DNA from: JBCCGI01 sp039029355
GTDB taxonomy: Bacteria; Planctomycetota; UBA1135; GCA-002686595
Reading direction: 5' to 3'
Length of the DNA: 64,000 bases
Assembly: GCA_039029355.1 (NCBI GenBank)
Contig: JBCCGI010000034.1
Location: forward strand, 1-64,000
How positions within the stretch are numbered: position 1 is the stretch's first letter; each line of letters starts with the position of its first letter. Below the pieces are notes generated by a model. That model ran no database searches and was not told where the DNA came from. It saw only the letters and a program-made list of their open reading frames with translations. Positions 1-9,096 of this stretch are shown here, piece after piece. Both the position numbers and the translations under genes were made by a program.

Positions 1-203
1 ATGGATGAATTCGGCTTCGTTGCTTCGCCTTGACTCTTTGAGGCCTGCAAGATGAAACGAGGCTGTGCAGCGGACAAGACAATCATCCAAAGAAGGAGAG
101 CTGGGGTGCCTGCCCGCACCGCGCCCCGCGGCTTGTCGCGCGGACGCGCACGCGGGTTCCGGACCGGCCTCTGCGCCTCCAGCGCGGGCGCCGGTGCGCA
201 CCG
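1..203. other. unassigned left-edge sequence
   Basis: I see no supported gene here. The first 33 bases read as ten codons ending in TGA, which could be the tail of a gene cut by the window edge or chance. The GC content of the first 60 bases is clearly lower than in the repeat array that follows. Confidence 0.4.
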
Positions 204-578
204 GCGCAAGGTCCGCCGCGGCGCAAGGTCCACCGCAGCGCAAGGTCCACCGCAGCGCAAGGGCTGCCGCAGCGCAAGGGCTGCCGTGGCGCAAGGGCCG
301 CCGCGGCGCAAGGGCTGGCGTGGCGCAAGGGCTGGCGTGGCGCAAGGGCTGGCGTGGCGCAAGGGCTGCCGCGGCGTAGGGGCCGCCGCGGCGCAAGGTC
401 TGCCGCCGCACAAAGTCTGCCGCGGCACAAGGTCCACCGCGGCACAAGGTCCACCGCGGCGCAGGGGGTCACCGCAGCGCAAGGTCCGCCGCGAAGCAAG
501 GGCCGCCGCGGCGTAAGGGCCGCAGGAGCGCAAGGTCCGGCGCAGCGCAAGGTCCACCGCAGCGTGAGGGCGAGCCGC
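204..578. repeat. 17-bp tandem repeat array (minisatellite), about 22 units
   Basis: The unit is GCGCAAGGTCCGCCGCG with variants at a few positions (GGTCCACCGCA, GGGCTGCCGCG, GGGCTGGCGTG). Twenty-one units run from 204 to 561, one of them 18 bp long (the one reading GCGCAGGGGGTCACCGCA), and a decayed copy follows to 578. Three consecutive near-identical GGGCTGGCGTG units and two consecutive GCACAAGGTCCACCGCG units suggest recent unit duplication. Because 17 is not a multiple of three and the unit has few stops, open frames appear on both strands. These frames are a by-product of the repeat and are not called as genes. Confidence 0.9.
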
Positions 579-649
579 GCGCCTTGCGCTGGCTGTACGA
601 CGCCCTGGCCCTGGGCCTCGGCACGGGTCTCTTCAGCGCGGACTGGCAT

Positions 650-678
650 GATCTTGCTTCATCCGTTGGAGCAAGATC
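650..678 (-). terminator. 9-bp perfect hairpin downstream of the kinase gene
   Basis: GATCTTGCT (650-658) and AGCAAGATC (670-678) are exact reverse complements around an 11-nt loop. The hairpin lies about 50 bp past the stop of the minus-strand kinase gene. No U-tract follows on that strand, so it may be a terminator or an RNA 3'-end stabiliser. It is AT-richer than its surroundings. Confidence 0.5.
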
Positions 679-730
679 CCACTGCCGGCGAGGGGAACGG
701 TCGGGTCCTGCCGACGCCGGCGCCGGCCGG

Positions 731-3700
731 TCAGCGCAGGTCCGCGAGGAGCGCGTCGACCCGTGCCCAGAGCTCCGCCCAGGCCTCGCGCTCGCCGAGG
801 TAGAGCCGTGCGAGCGGCTTCGGGTCGCGGATCGTGCTCAGGTCGGAATCCCGCCGCCAGTGCTCGAGCTTCGCGCGCAGCGCGTCGGGTTCTAGGGTGC
901 TCGCCTCCAGAGCGTCGAGTTGTGCCCGCAGCCAGTCGCGTGCCTGCTGGCGCTGGCCGGCGCGGGCTTCGGGGCTCCGCTCGGCCGCTGCGGCGGCGAG
1001 CGCGGCGGAGCAGGCGGCGTTGTAGCGATGCGGCGGTTGCAGCTCTGCGGCCAGGGCGGGCTCTTGCCCGAAGCCGTCGGCGTAGAGCGCGGCGGACAGC
1101 TCGTAGTCGTGCGTGCGGTAGGCGAGGTGGGCGAGGGTCATGAGCTCCTCGGGGTCGCCGGGCTGTTCCTCGCCCGCGGCCACCCGTTCGAGGCGCCCGG
1201 TGAGGGCGCCCAGCTCCTCGGCGTCGCGCAGCCAGTCGGCGGAGGGATAGGGCCAGTCGGGCCGGCGCGACCCCAGCTCGTGACCGCGGCGCAGCTCTTC
1301 GAGCGCCTCGGCGAAGCGGCCCGAGCGGCCGAGGGCGTGGCCCAGGTTGCAGTGCGCTTCGGCGTAGTCGGGCAGGATGGCGAGCGTGCCGCGGTAGCCC
1401 TCGATGGCGGCCTCGAGGTCGCCCGCGCCCATCCGCACGCCGGCGAGGTTGTAGCGCGCGTAGGGGTTGCGCGGCTCGATGCGGATGGCCTCGCCGTAGG
1501 CCGCTGCGGCTCCCTTGGCGTCGCCGGCCGCGGCCAGGGCGCTGGCCAGGCTGTACTGCGCATCGTGGTCGTCCGGGTCGGCGCGCACCGCCGCGCGGTT
1601 CGACGCGAGCGCGGCCTCCGCGTCGCCCAGGCCGCGGAGCGCGGTCGCGAGCGCGCGGTGGGCGTCGGGGTCGGAGGGATCCAGCTCGATGGCCCGGCGG
1701 TAGGACGCGACGGCTTCGTCGGGTGCGCCGCTCCGCGCCAGCGCGTTCCCGAGGTTGTAGTGCGCGTCGACGTAGTCGCCGCGCAGCCGCAGCGCCTCGC
1801 GGTAGGCGGCGATCGCGCCCTCGACGTCGCCGCGGTCGGCGCAGGCGATGCCGAGGTTGTTGTGCGCCTCGGGGAAGGCGGGCTGCAGGCGGATCGCCTC
1901 GCGGAGCGCCTCGGCGCCTGCTTCGGGCTCGCCCGCCTCGACGAGCGCCAGGCCGAGGTTGCCGGCGGCGAAGGCGAAGTCGGGGCGCAGCCGCAGGGCC
2001 TCGCGGAAGTACTCGCTCGCGCGCGCTGCCTCCGAGCCGAAGCCGAGCACGTAGCCGGCCCAGTAGTTCGCGGCGGGGCTCTCCGGCCAGAGCGTCACGA
2101 GGGTCGCGGCGATCTCTGCCGCCCGTCCGTCCGGGGGCGCGAGGCCGCGCGCGTGGGCGTGCTCGAAGTGGTAGAGCGGTCGCGCGTGGAGCGAGCGCCG
2201 CAGCGCCCGCTCCATCTGCGCCGCCGCGCGGGCGAAGGCCGCGGGGTCGCCGGCGTAGCCGCGCGCCAGCTCGCGCGCGCCCTCCACATAGAAGTCGAGC
2301 GGTCCGGAGGGGGCGGGGATCCGCGCGGCGAGCTCCTCGGCCTCCGCGGTCCGTCCCGCGCGGCGCAGGGCGTCCACGCGCACGCGGGCGAGCCCCGGCG
2401 GTTCGGTCGCGCCGGCGCGTCCGCGGTCGAGCGCGGCCAGGGCGCCGGCCGGATCGTCGAGGTCGAGGCGGGCCAGCGCGATCCCGGCGATCGCCTCCGG
2501 CAGGCCCGGGACCTCGGCCAGCGCCCGTTCGAGGACCGCGATCCCGCCGGCGGGGTCGCCCTCGCGCCAGCGGAGGAAGCCCTCTTCGAGGTGCCGCTCC
2601 GCGCGCTCGGAGCGCGCCAGGCCCTCGGCTGCCCGCACCTCGCCGCGCGTCGAGAGCACGTACGTCCCGAGCGAAGCGGCCGTCGCCAGGCCCAGGATCG
2701 AGAGCGCGAGGGCCGCCGCCAGCGCGCGGTTGCGGCGCACCCACTTGCGCAGCTCCACCAGCGCTCCGGTGCGGTGCGCCCGTACGACGCGGTTCTCCAG
2801 ATAGGCGCGCAGGTCGCGCGCGAGCTCGGACACGTCCGCGTAGCGCTCCGCTGGATCCCGCGCCATCGCCTGCTCGCAGATGGCCTCCAGCTCGGCGGGC
2901 GCCGCCGGATTGCGCGCGCGGATCGGCTCCGGCGGCCCCGCGAGCAGCTGCGCCAGAACCGCGCGCGGCGGGAGCGTGGGCGGGGAGTACGGCGCGTGCC
3001 CGGCCAGCAGCTGGTAGAGGATCGCCCCGATCGAGTACACGTCCGCGCGTCGGTCCACGCGGTCGAGCTCGCCGCGGGCCTGCTCGGGCGGCATGAAGGC
3101 CGGCGTGCCGACCACGTCGCCCTCCATCGTACGGAGCGGCGACTCGCCGGCTTCGGCCTCGGCCTCCGCCGGCCGCAGCCGGAGGTCGCGCGGGTCCTCG
3201 CGCCCTTCGATGCGCGAGAGCCCCCAGTCGACGACGTACACCTCGCCGAAGCTCCCGACCATCACGTTGGCGGGCTTGAGGTCGCGGTGGAGCACGCCCT
3301 TGTCGTGCGCGTAGCCGACGGCCTCGCACACCTTGAGCAGCAGCCCGAGCGCGCGCGTCTGCGTCCACTCGTCGCGCCCGTCGCGAATCGCCCCGAAGAC
3401 CGCGTCGAGGTCGCGGCCCTCGACGAGGCGCATCGTGAAGTACGGCCGGTCCTCCGGGTCGACGCCGAGCTCGTGGACCGGCACGATGCCCGGATGCTCC
3501 AGCTGCGCGGTCACGCGCGCCTCGGCGAGGAAGCGCCCCAGCCGGCGCGCCTCGGCTGCCGAGGAAGCGGCGCGCGCGGGTGTCGAGGAGGTCACCTTCA
3601 TCGCGAGCGAGCGCCCGAGCTCGCCGTCGCGCACGCGGACGACGACGCCCATGCCGCCCTGGCCGACCTCGCGCTCGACGCGGTAGCGCCCGAAGGCGGA

Positions 3701-3961
3701 GCGCCGCGCGGTCAGGCCCGCGATCAGCTCCGAGAAGGCCGAGGCGTCGCCTTCGGCGCTCTGTGGCCCCAGCTGCTCCAGCACGGGTGCGAGCCGCTCC
3801 CACTCCGAGCGCAGCCGGCGCAGATCGTCGCCGAAGCGCGGCCAGCGCCGGCACAGCTCCTCGAAGTCGGGGGCGCGCCCCTCGCGTTGCTCCATGAGAA
3901 ACGCGGCGAACGCTCCCTCGGCCGAGGTGGCGTCGGGCCGGGACTCTTCGTGAGCGGGCAT
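731..3961 (-). CDS. Ser/Thr protein kinase with C-terminal TPR repeats
   Basis: Hanks-type membrane kinase of 1076 aa. The kinase domain (about residues 91-390) keeps its key features: glycine loop GQGGMG (100-105), ATP-binding lysine in AMK (K122), HRDLKPAN (225-232) and DWG in place of DFG (245-247). A transmembrane helix follows at about 412-436. The rest is a long series of TPR-like repeats, many with an NLG or AHYNLG core, probably extracytoplasmic and used for protein binding. The short N-terminal part resembles the leader seen in planctomycete kinases next to ECF sigma factors. I chose the ATG at 3961 (MPAHEESR) because an upstream extension would run into the divergent sigma gene and is low-complexity. 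The gene is divergent from that sigma factor, so kinase and sigma factor probably act in one signalling pathway; this is inference. Confidence 0.93.
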   Translation of the reverse strand: MPAHEESRPDATSAEGAFAAFLMEQREGRAPDFEELCRRWPRFGDDLRRLRSEWERLAPVLEQLGPQSAEGDASAFSELIAGLTARRSAFGRYRVEREVGQGGMGVVVRVRDGELGRSLAMKVTSSTPARAASSAAEARRLGRFLAEARVTAQLEHPGIVPVHELGVDPEDRPYFTMRLVEGRDLDAVFGAIRDGRDEWTQTRALGLLLKVCEAVGYAHDKGVLHRDLKPANVMVGSFGEVYVVDWGLSRIEGREDPRDLRLRPAEAEAEAGESPLRTMEGDVVGTPAFMPPEQARGELDRVDRRADVYSIGAILYQLLAGHAPYSPPTLPPRAVLAQLLAGPPEPIRARNPAAPAELEAICEQAMARDPAERYADVSELARDLRAYLENRVVRAHRTGALVELRKWVRRNRALAAALALSILGLATAASLGTYVLSTRGEVRAAEGLARSERAERHLEEGFLRWREGDPAGGIAVLERALAEVPGLPEAIAGIALARLDLDDPAGALAALDRGRAGATEPPGLARVRVDALRRAGRTAEAEELAARIPAPSGPLDFYVEGARELARGYAGDPAAFARAAAQMERALRRSLHARPLYHFEHAHARGLAPPDGRAAEIAATLVTLWPESPAANYWAGYVLGFGSEAARASEYFREALRLRPDFAFAAGNLGLALVEAGEPEAGAEALREAIRLQPAFPEAHNNLGIACADRGDVEGAIAAYREALRLRGDYVDAHYNLGNALARSGAPDEAVASYRRAIELDPSDPDAHRALATALRGLGDAEAALASNRAAVRADPDDHDAQYSLASALAAAGDAKGAAAAYGEAIRIEPRNPYARYNLAGVRMGAGDLEAAIEGYRGTLAILPDYAEAHCNLGHALGRSGRFAEALEELRRGHELGSRRPDWPYPSADWLRDAEELGALTGRLERVAAGEEQPGDPEELMTLAHLAYRTHDYELSAALYADGFGQEPALAAELQPPHRYNAACSAALAAAAAERSPEARAGQRQQARDWLRAQLDALEASTLEPDALRAKLEHWRRDSDLSTIRDPKPLARLYLGEREAWAELWARVDALLADLR

Positions 3962-4043
3962 GAATCCAGCGGAGATTCTCCTCGCGCCACGTTCCGAGGA
4001 CAACCCGCCCGGCGCCGGGCGGGGCTCGCGTCCTCCGGAAGCG

Positions 4044-4049
4044 TATCCT
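4044..4049 (+). promoter_or_regulatory. -10 element TATCCT, leaderless type
   Basis: TATCCT ends 7 nt before the GTG of the ECF sigma gene. No Shine-Dalgarno sequence fits in between. See the finding on recurrent TAnnnT elements. Confidence 0.5.
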
Positions 4050-4056
4050 GGGCCCT

Positions 4057-4692
4057 GTGGACGCCCGCGCGAACGCCGGTGACTCGGACTCGATCGAGCT
4101 GGTCCGCCGGGCACAGGACGGCGAGCTCGACGCGCTCAACGCGCTCTTCGGGCGCTACTACGAGCGCGTGCGGCGGGTCGTGCGGGCGCGGCTCGGCGCG
4201 CGCCTGCGCGCGCAGCTCGACTCCGGCGACATCCTGCAGGAGACCTTCGTGTCGGCGGTCCGCTCGTTCCCGAGCTTCGAGCGGCGCGACGAGGCCAGCC
4301 TGATCCACTGGCTGGCCCGGATCGCCGAGCGCCAGGTGAACGCGGCGGCGGACCGCCTCGGCGCGGCCAAGCGCGACCCCGGAATGGAGCGCGCCCTGGA
4401 GCACGTGCGCGCGTCGCTCTCCAGCGGCGACCTGCGGCTGGAGCCGGCGGCCGACGTGCCGCTGCCGCCCGAGCAGGCTGCGCGGGCCGAGCTGGTCCAG
4501 CGCGTCGAGGAGTGCCTGGCCGAGCTCAAGGAGGAGTACCGCGAGGTGATCCTGCTGCGCACCTATGCGGGCGCGTCCTGGGAGACGGTCGCCGCGCTGA
4601 TGGGCCGCGCGAGCGCGAATGCGTGCCGGATGCTGCACACCCGGGCGCTGGTCGAGCTGGCCGCGCGCGTCCGCGGGCCGGGGGCGGACTGA
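4057..4692 (+). CDS. ECF-type RNA polymerase sigma factor
   Basis: A 211-aa sigma-70 family protein with only regions 2 and 4. Region 2 spans roughly residues 15-110 and contains the DILQETFVSAVRSF motif. A spacer rich in Pro and Ala follows. Region 4 (about 148-205) carries the helix-turn-helix, with EYREVILLRTYAGASWETVA. It should direct RNA polymerase to a dedicated promoter set. It is transcribed away from the TPR kinase with a 95-bp gap, an arrangement common in planctomycetes where the kinase may modulate the sigma factor; no anti-sigma gene is adjacent. The start is GTG. Confidence 0.9.
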   Translation: MDARANAGDSDSIELVRRAQDGELDALNALFGRYYERVRRVVRARLGARLRAQLDSGDILQETFVSAVRSFPSFERRDEASLIHWLARIAERQVNAAADRLGAAKRDPGMERALEHVRASLSSGDLRLEPAADVPLPPEQAARAELVQRVEECLAELKEEYREVILLRTYAGASWETVAALMGRASANACRMLHTRALVELAARVRGPGAD

Positions 4693-4757
4693 GGGCCCGG
4701 GGGAGTCCCGCGCGTTTTTTCGCGTGCGCTCTTCCTCCCGCTTCCCATGTAGCGGGC

Positions 4758-5489
4758 ATGAAGCAAAGGACTCCCGGCCTAGGGGGTTGCCCGCATGTCC
4801 ACGCGCCGCTGCTGCTCGCCGCCCTGGCCTTCGGCTGCAGCAGCTCGCGCACCGACATCGAGGGCGACGACAACACGCTCTTCGGCGCGGCGCGCGCTAC
4901 GTTCCCGACCGACGAGGCCGCCCCGGGCGACTCGCGCGCCGGGTTCCGCCTGGACGCGGACTTCGGCCGCGGGGAGTTCGGCCAGGACCTGTCGCCGGGC
5001 GAGGTCGTCCAGCTCGACGACATCGCCTTCTCGGGCGGCGACCCGGTCGAGGTCGAGTTCGAGCACACCTTCCTCGGCCTCGGCGGCTACATCGCGCGCG
5101 AGAGCTCCACCGGCGTCCGGCTGGAGGGCAGCTTCGGGCTCGGCGCGTCGCTGCTCGACATCCAGGCCGCCCAGGCGGGCGTGTCCGAGTCGACCGACGT
5201 CCGGGGCTTTGGCCCCTACGTCGGCGGCTCGCTCTCGTACGCGCCGGTCGAGCGCCTGTCGCTCTTCGTCGAGGCGCGCGTCCTGTTGGGGTTCATCAGC
5301 ACGCTGGACTCGCTCGACATCGCCACCGTGGCGGCCGGGGCCGCCTGGAGCGTGGGGGACCACCTCCTGCTGTCGGCCGGGGTCCAGGACTGGGACTACG
5401 ACGCCGAGCGCGAGGACGGCAGCCCCGATCCTTCCGACCTGGACCTGGGCCTCGCCGGGCCCTTCGTGCGCCTGGAGTACGTCTTCTAG
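4758..5489 (+). CDS. lipoprotein with outer-membrane beta-barrel-like body
   Basis: A 243-aa protein of unknown function. A short signal peptide ends in a lipobox, LAFGC (Cys27), followed by SSS. The body is rich in alternating Gly/aromatic segments such as FEHTFLGLGGYIARESS and VGGSLSYAPVERLSLFVEARVLLG, and it ends in LEYVF, a C-terminal Phe typical of outer-membrane barrels. It resembles the barrel lipoprotein at 26116-26823 in layout. I chose the ATG at 4758 because it gives the signal peptide; the open frame extends upstream into the sigma gene. Confidence 0.75.
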   Translation: MKQRTPGLGGCPHVHAPLLLAALAFGCSSSRTDIEGDDNTLFGAARATFPTDEAAPGDSRAGFRLDADFGRGEFGQDLSPGEVVQLDDIAFSGGDPVEVEFEHTFLGLGGYIARESSTGVRLEGSFGLGASLLDIQAAQAGVSESTDVRGFGPYVGGSLSYAPVERLSLFVEARVLLGFISTLDSLDIATVAAGAAWSVGDHLLLSAGVQDWDYDAEREDGSPDPSDLDLGLAGPFVRLEYVF

Positions 5490-5526
5490 CCCGCGGCCGG
5501 ACCTCGAAGCGGGGCGGGGGCGAGGC

Positions 5527-5532
5527 TACATT
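5527..5532 (+). promoter_or_regulatory. -10 element TACATT, leaderless type
   Basis: TACATT ends 7 nt before the ATG of the DUF2270 gene, with no ribosome-binding site between. Confidence 0.55.
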
Positions 5533-5539
5533 CGACGCC

Positions 5540-6265
5540 ATGGCGCCCGAGCCCAGTTCGCCCGACGAGCCGGAAGCCGACTACGAGAGCACGCCGCTCT
5601 CGCGCTCGGAGTACATCGCGGCCGTGGTGCACCTCTACCGCGGCGAGCTGTACCGCGCCAACTCGTGGCGCATCCGGCTCGACAACACCACCAACTGGGC
5701 GGTGCTGACCGTGGCGGGCCTCTTGACCTTCACCTTCGGCGAGGGCGCCCACAGCCACTGGGTGCTGCTGCTGGGGCTCGCGATCCTGCTGGTCTTCCAC
5801 GGCTTCGAGGCGCGGCGCTATCGCTCGTGGCACGTGTGGCGCTCGCGGGTGCGGATGATCGAGGAGAACTTCTACGGCCCGATCCTGCGCCGGGATCCGG
5901 TCAGCCCCGACCACTCCTGGGGCGAGCTGGTGGCCCGCGATCTGTTCCACCCGACCTTCAAGATCGGACGCCTCGAGGCCATGCGGGCGCGGCTGACGCG
6001 CAACTACTGGGCGCTCTACCTGGCGGTTTTCGGGGCCTGGGTGCTGAAGGTGCTCACCCTGCCGCAGATGGTCGAGAACGAGCTGACGCTGCGCGAGCGT
6101 CTGGCCGACGGCATGGTGCCGTGGTGGGCGGCGCCGCTCTACCTGGCGCTCTTTTTGGGCGTGATGGGGGCGCTGCTCCTGGTTCGGCCGGCCGAGATCG
6201 GCGAGGAGCACGTCACCTGGCGCCGCGGGGAGGACGGCGCGGAGCGCGTGCCGATGGATCTGTAG
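5540..6265 (+). CDS. DUF2270 family membrane protein
   Basis: A 241-aa integral membrane protein. Two hydrophobic helices near residues 52-95 (TNWAVLTVAGLLTFTFGEG, WVLLLGLAILLVFHGFEARRY) precede a soluble stretch with R-W and FYGPILRR motifs. Two more helices follow near 158-175 and 195-220. The layout and the YRGELYRANSWRIRLDNTTNWAV start match the DUF2270 family, whose function is not established. It stands alone between two genes with their own start signals. Confidence 0.85.
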   Translation: MAPEPSSPDEPEADYESTPLSRSEYIAAVVHLYRGELYRANSWRIRLDNTTNWAVLTVAGLLTFTFGEGAHSHWVLLLGLAILLVFHGFEARRYRSWHVWRSRVRMIEENFYGPILRRDPVSPDHSWGELVARDLFHPTFKIGRLEAMRARLTRNYWALYLAVFGAWVLKVLTLPQMVENELTLRERLADGMVPWWAAPLYLALFLGVMGALLLVRPAEIGEEHVTWRRGEDGAERVPMDL

Positions 6266-6290
6266 CGGCTGCACAAGCGGGGATGACAAA

Positions 6291-6309
6291 CCGACCGGAA
6301 TCCGGTTGG
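6291..6309 (+). terminator. 8-bp hairpin after the DUF2270 gene
   Basis: CCGACCGG and CCGGTTGG pair (one G-U) around the loop AAT, 25 bp past the DUF2270 stop. No T-run follows; the Shine-Dalgarno of the next gene begins about 5 nt later. Confidence 0.45.
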
Positions 6310-6330
6310 CTAGAAGAAGGAGTATCCCCC

Positions 6331-8952
6331 ATGCGCGCACCTGCCAGCATCCTCACCTCGACCCTCGCCGCGGCTGCACTGGCCGCGGCCCCGTTCGCCC
6401 AAGGCTCCCAGCACTCGCTCTCCCTCGACGGAGCCGGCGCGGCGGCGGAGATCCCGCTCGACGACAACGCGCCCGGCGCGGCCAGCTCGCCGACCGACGT
6501 GGGCGCGGGCGACTTCACCCTGGAGCTCTGGGTGCGCGGGCTGCTCGCCGACAACCCGACCGCGAGCGCGGGCGGCGACGTCGAGCTGCCCGCGGGCGCC
6601 TGGCTCGCGGGCAACGTGCTGCTCGACCGCTCAGCTGGCAAGACCGGGCGCGAGTTCGGCGTGAGCGTGGCCGGCGGCCTCATCCGCTTCGGCACCGGCA
6701 CGGGCGACGCGCCGGCCCAGGAGGCGGGGCACACGCTGGAGGGCAGCACGCCGGTCCTCGACGGCGGCTGGCACCACGTCGCGGTGACGCGCGACGCGAC
6801 CACCGGCGAGAAGCGCATCTACGTCGACGGCGCGCTCGACGTCGCGAGCAGCCCGGCCAGCTCGACCGTCGACCTCTCCTACCCCGACGACGGCACGCCC
6901 GGTGGCGGCGATCCGCTCAACCCCTTCCTGGTGGTCGGCGCCAGCAAGGACGGCTTGGCGGGCTTCGACGGCTCGGTCGACGAGCTGCGCATCTGGACCC
7001 ACGCGGTCGACGAGGGCGACGTGCTGTCGTGGTACGACCGCGTCGCGGTGCCGATTCTGCCGGAGCTGGCGGGCGACTACCGCTTCGAGGCCGGCGCCGG
7101 CGCGGTCGTGGCGAACAAGAGCCTGAGCGGCAGCCCGGACGGCGCGCTGGTCGGGGGCTTCGCGTGGCGCAGCTACTTCGCCGCGCCGGCGGACACGGCG
7201 CCGATCTCGGTCGGGCTCCTGCCGTACGGCTTCCACCGCGAGCGCCGGCTGACCGGGCTGATCGAGCCGACCTGCCTGCAGGCGCTGCCCGACGGCCGCT
7301 TCCTGATCGCCGAGCGCGCGGGCAAGGTGCTGCTCTACGACGGCTCCTCGACCACCACCGTGCTCCAGGTGACCGCGGACCTCAGCACGATCGAATACGG
7401 CATCGTCGGCCTCGAGCTCGACCCCGGCTTCCTGGGCAACGGCTGGTTCTACCTCCACTACACGACCACCGAGCTGCGCGATCGCGTGTCGCGCTTCACC
7501 TTCGCGGGCGACGCGGTCGACCCCGCGAGCGAGTTCATCGTGTGGGAGAACGCCGACCTCGGGCCGGGCCACACCGGCGGCTCGATGTCCTTCGGCCCCG
7601 ACGGCAAGATCTACATCCCGACGGGCGACGGCTTCTTCCCGCCGAACTCCCAGGACCTGACCAACGCCAACGGCAAGGTGCTGCGTCTGAACCCCGACGG
7701 GACCATTCCGCCGGACAACCCGGGCGTGAGCATCCCGGGCGCCGACCCCGCCATCTGGGCCTGGGGGCTGCGCAATCCGTTCCGCTCCGGCTGGGACTTG
7801 ATCTCGGGCACCTACTGGATCGCCGACGTCGGCGGGGACGACGCGATGGCCTGGGAGGAGCTGCACGTGGGCGTCGCCGGCGCGAACTACGGCTGGCCGG
7901 ACCAGGAGGGCCCCGAGTGCGTCGTCGCCGACTGCACCGGCATGGTCGCGCCGGAATACGGCTACCGGCACGACGATCCGCTCACCGCGCCGACCTTGGT
8001 GTCGGGCTCGATCACCGGTGGCGTGAGCTACTACGGCAACAGCTTCCCGGCCGACTTCCACGGCAACTACATCTTCGGCGACTACGCCAACCGCTGGATG
8101 CGGCGCCTGCGCTTCGACGGGGCGGGGAACATCGTCGACGCGCCGGTCTTCATCCCGATCCTGCTCGGCGGGACGCTGGTCGAGCTCGACGTCGATCCCG
8201 CGGGCGCGCTGTGGTACGTGACGGTGGGGCTGCCGTGGACCGGCGGTCCCGACGAGCCGTCGCTGTACCGCGTGGGCTACACCGCTCCCGGCGATCCGAC
8301 GCCGGTGTCGACCATCGTGCTCGACACCAGCCCGTCCGGGCTGCTCCTGAACCTCGACGGCTACGCGGTGACCACGCCCTTCGCGTTCCAGACGCGCGAG
8401 GGCTACGTGCACGAGGTCGACGCGCCGGCGAACCAGCTCGTGGGCGGCATCACCTCGGTCGACTTCCTCTGCTGGTCCGACGGCGAGGCGATCGAGCACG
8501 AGCTGGTCGCGCCGGCGGGCGGCATGAACGTGACCGCGAGCTACGGCAGCGGCGGAGCGGTGTGCGACGACGGCTGCGGCTTCTCGACCTACGGCCACGG
8601 CGCCGGCGGCGTGAACACGCTGGGGCTGGTCGGCGGCTCGGGCGCCAGCGTCGGGGGCACGCTCGTCACCAAGACCACCGGGCTCGACGAGGGCGCAACG
8701 GTCTGGGTCGGCGTGGCGCTGAACGACTGGGACTTCCCGCTGCTCGGCGGCACCGTGCTGGTGGACTCGTTCTCGCAGTTCGCGACGGTGGTGCTCGGCA
8801 CCGCGAACGGCGAGTCGGTGTGGAGCGTCGGCCTGCCCAACACGCCCAGCGTGGCGGGCGCGACCTTCTACATGCAGTCGCTCGCGACCGACGCGGGCAC
8901 GCCCTTCGGGCTGGCGTACTCCAACGGGCTGAAGCTGACGCTCTGCCCGTAG
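6331..8952 (+). CDS. secreted LamG plus glucose/sorbosone-dehydrogenase-like protein
   Basis: An 873-aa exported protein. It has a Sec signal peptide ending near AQG (residues 1-25), then a LamG/concanavalin-like domain (about 27-285, with WHHVAVTRD and VDELRIWTHAV). A six-bladed GSDH propeller follows (about 295-650), with GRFLIAERAGKVLLYDG, GHTGGSMSFGPDGKIYIPTGDG broken across the family motif, and AWGLRNPFRSGWD. The propeller domain is known from PQQ-dependent sugar dehydrogenases, but PQQ use is not shown here. The final roughly 220 residues are a Gly-rich beta domain containing paired Cys (CDDGCGF). A clear Shine-Dalgarno (AGAAGGAG, 6313-6322 region) precedes the ATG, unlike most genes in this window. 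Confidence 0.88.
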   Translation: MRAPASILTSTLAAAALAAAPFAQGSQHSLSLDGAGAAAEIPLDDNAPGAASSPTDVGAGDFTLELWVRGLLADNPTASAGGDVELPAGAWLAGNVLLDRSAGKTGREFGVSVAGGLIRFGTGTGDAPAQEAGHTLEGSTPVLDGGWHHVAVTRDATTGEKRIYVDGALDVASSPASSTVDLSYPDDGTPGGGDPLNPFLVVGASKDGLAGFDGSVDELRIWTHAVDEGDVLSWYDRVAVPILPELAGDYRFEAGAGAVVANKSLSGSPDGALVGGFAWRSYFAAPADTAPISVGLLPYGFHRERRLTGLIEPTCLQALPDGRFLIAERAGKVLLYDGSSTTTVLQVTADLSTIEYGIVGLELDPGFLGNGWFYLHYTTTELRDRVSRFTFAGDAVDPASEFIVWENADLGPGHTGGSMSFGPDGKIYIPTGDGFFPPNSQDLTNANGKVLRLNPDGTIPPDNPGVSIPGADPAIWAWGLRNPFRSGWDLISGTYWIADVGGDDAMAWEELHVGVAGANYGWPDQEGPECVVADCTGMVAPEYGYRHDDPLTAPTLVSGSITGGVSYYGNSFPADFHGNYIFGDYANRWMRRLRFDGAGNIVDAPVFIPILLGGTLVELDVDPAGALWYVTVGLPWTGGPDEPSLYRVGYTAPGDPTPVSTIVLDTSPSGLLLNLDGYAVTTPFAFQTREGYVHEVDAPANQLVGGITSVDFLCWSDGEAIEHELVAPAGGMNVTASYGSGGAVCDDGCGFSTYGHGAGGVNTLGLVGGSGASVGGTLVTKTTGLDEGATVWVGVALNDWDFPLLGGTVLVDSFSQFATVVLGTANGESVWSVGLPNTPSVAGATFYMQSLATDAGTPFGLAYSNGLKLTLCP

Positions 8953-9000
8953 GGCTCGCCCTCCACGGGCGCCGGACCGGGCGCGGCTTGGCAGGAGGCC

Positions 9001-9024
9001 GCGGGGGACGTTACCGTGCCCCGC
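9001..9024 (+). terminator. hairpin after the LamG/GSDH gene
   Basis: GCGGGG (9001-9006) pairs with CCCCGC (9019-9024) across a 12-nt loop, about 50 bp past the stop. No T-run follows. Confidence 0.3.
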
Positions 9025-9096
9025 AGCTTTCGAGCCAGGGCGTCGGGCTCCGGCTCGGGTTGATCGATCGGCGCCTGAATCCGGAGCTCTTCCCCG

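Noticed and set aside
52..516. 154-aa and overlapping open frames in the repeat array, on both strands
   Set aside because: They arise from a 17-bp repeat with few stops; all three frames encode the same cyclic pattern and no known domain is present.
204..578. CRISPR array
   Set aside because: Units are 17 bp and contiguous with no unique spacers, and there are no cas genes.
920..4303. 1127-aa open frame antisense to the kinase gene
   Set aside because: High GC makes the antisense frames open; the minus-strand frame has complete kinase motifs, while this one shows none.
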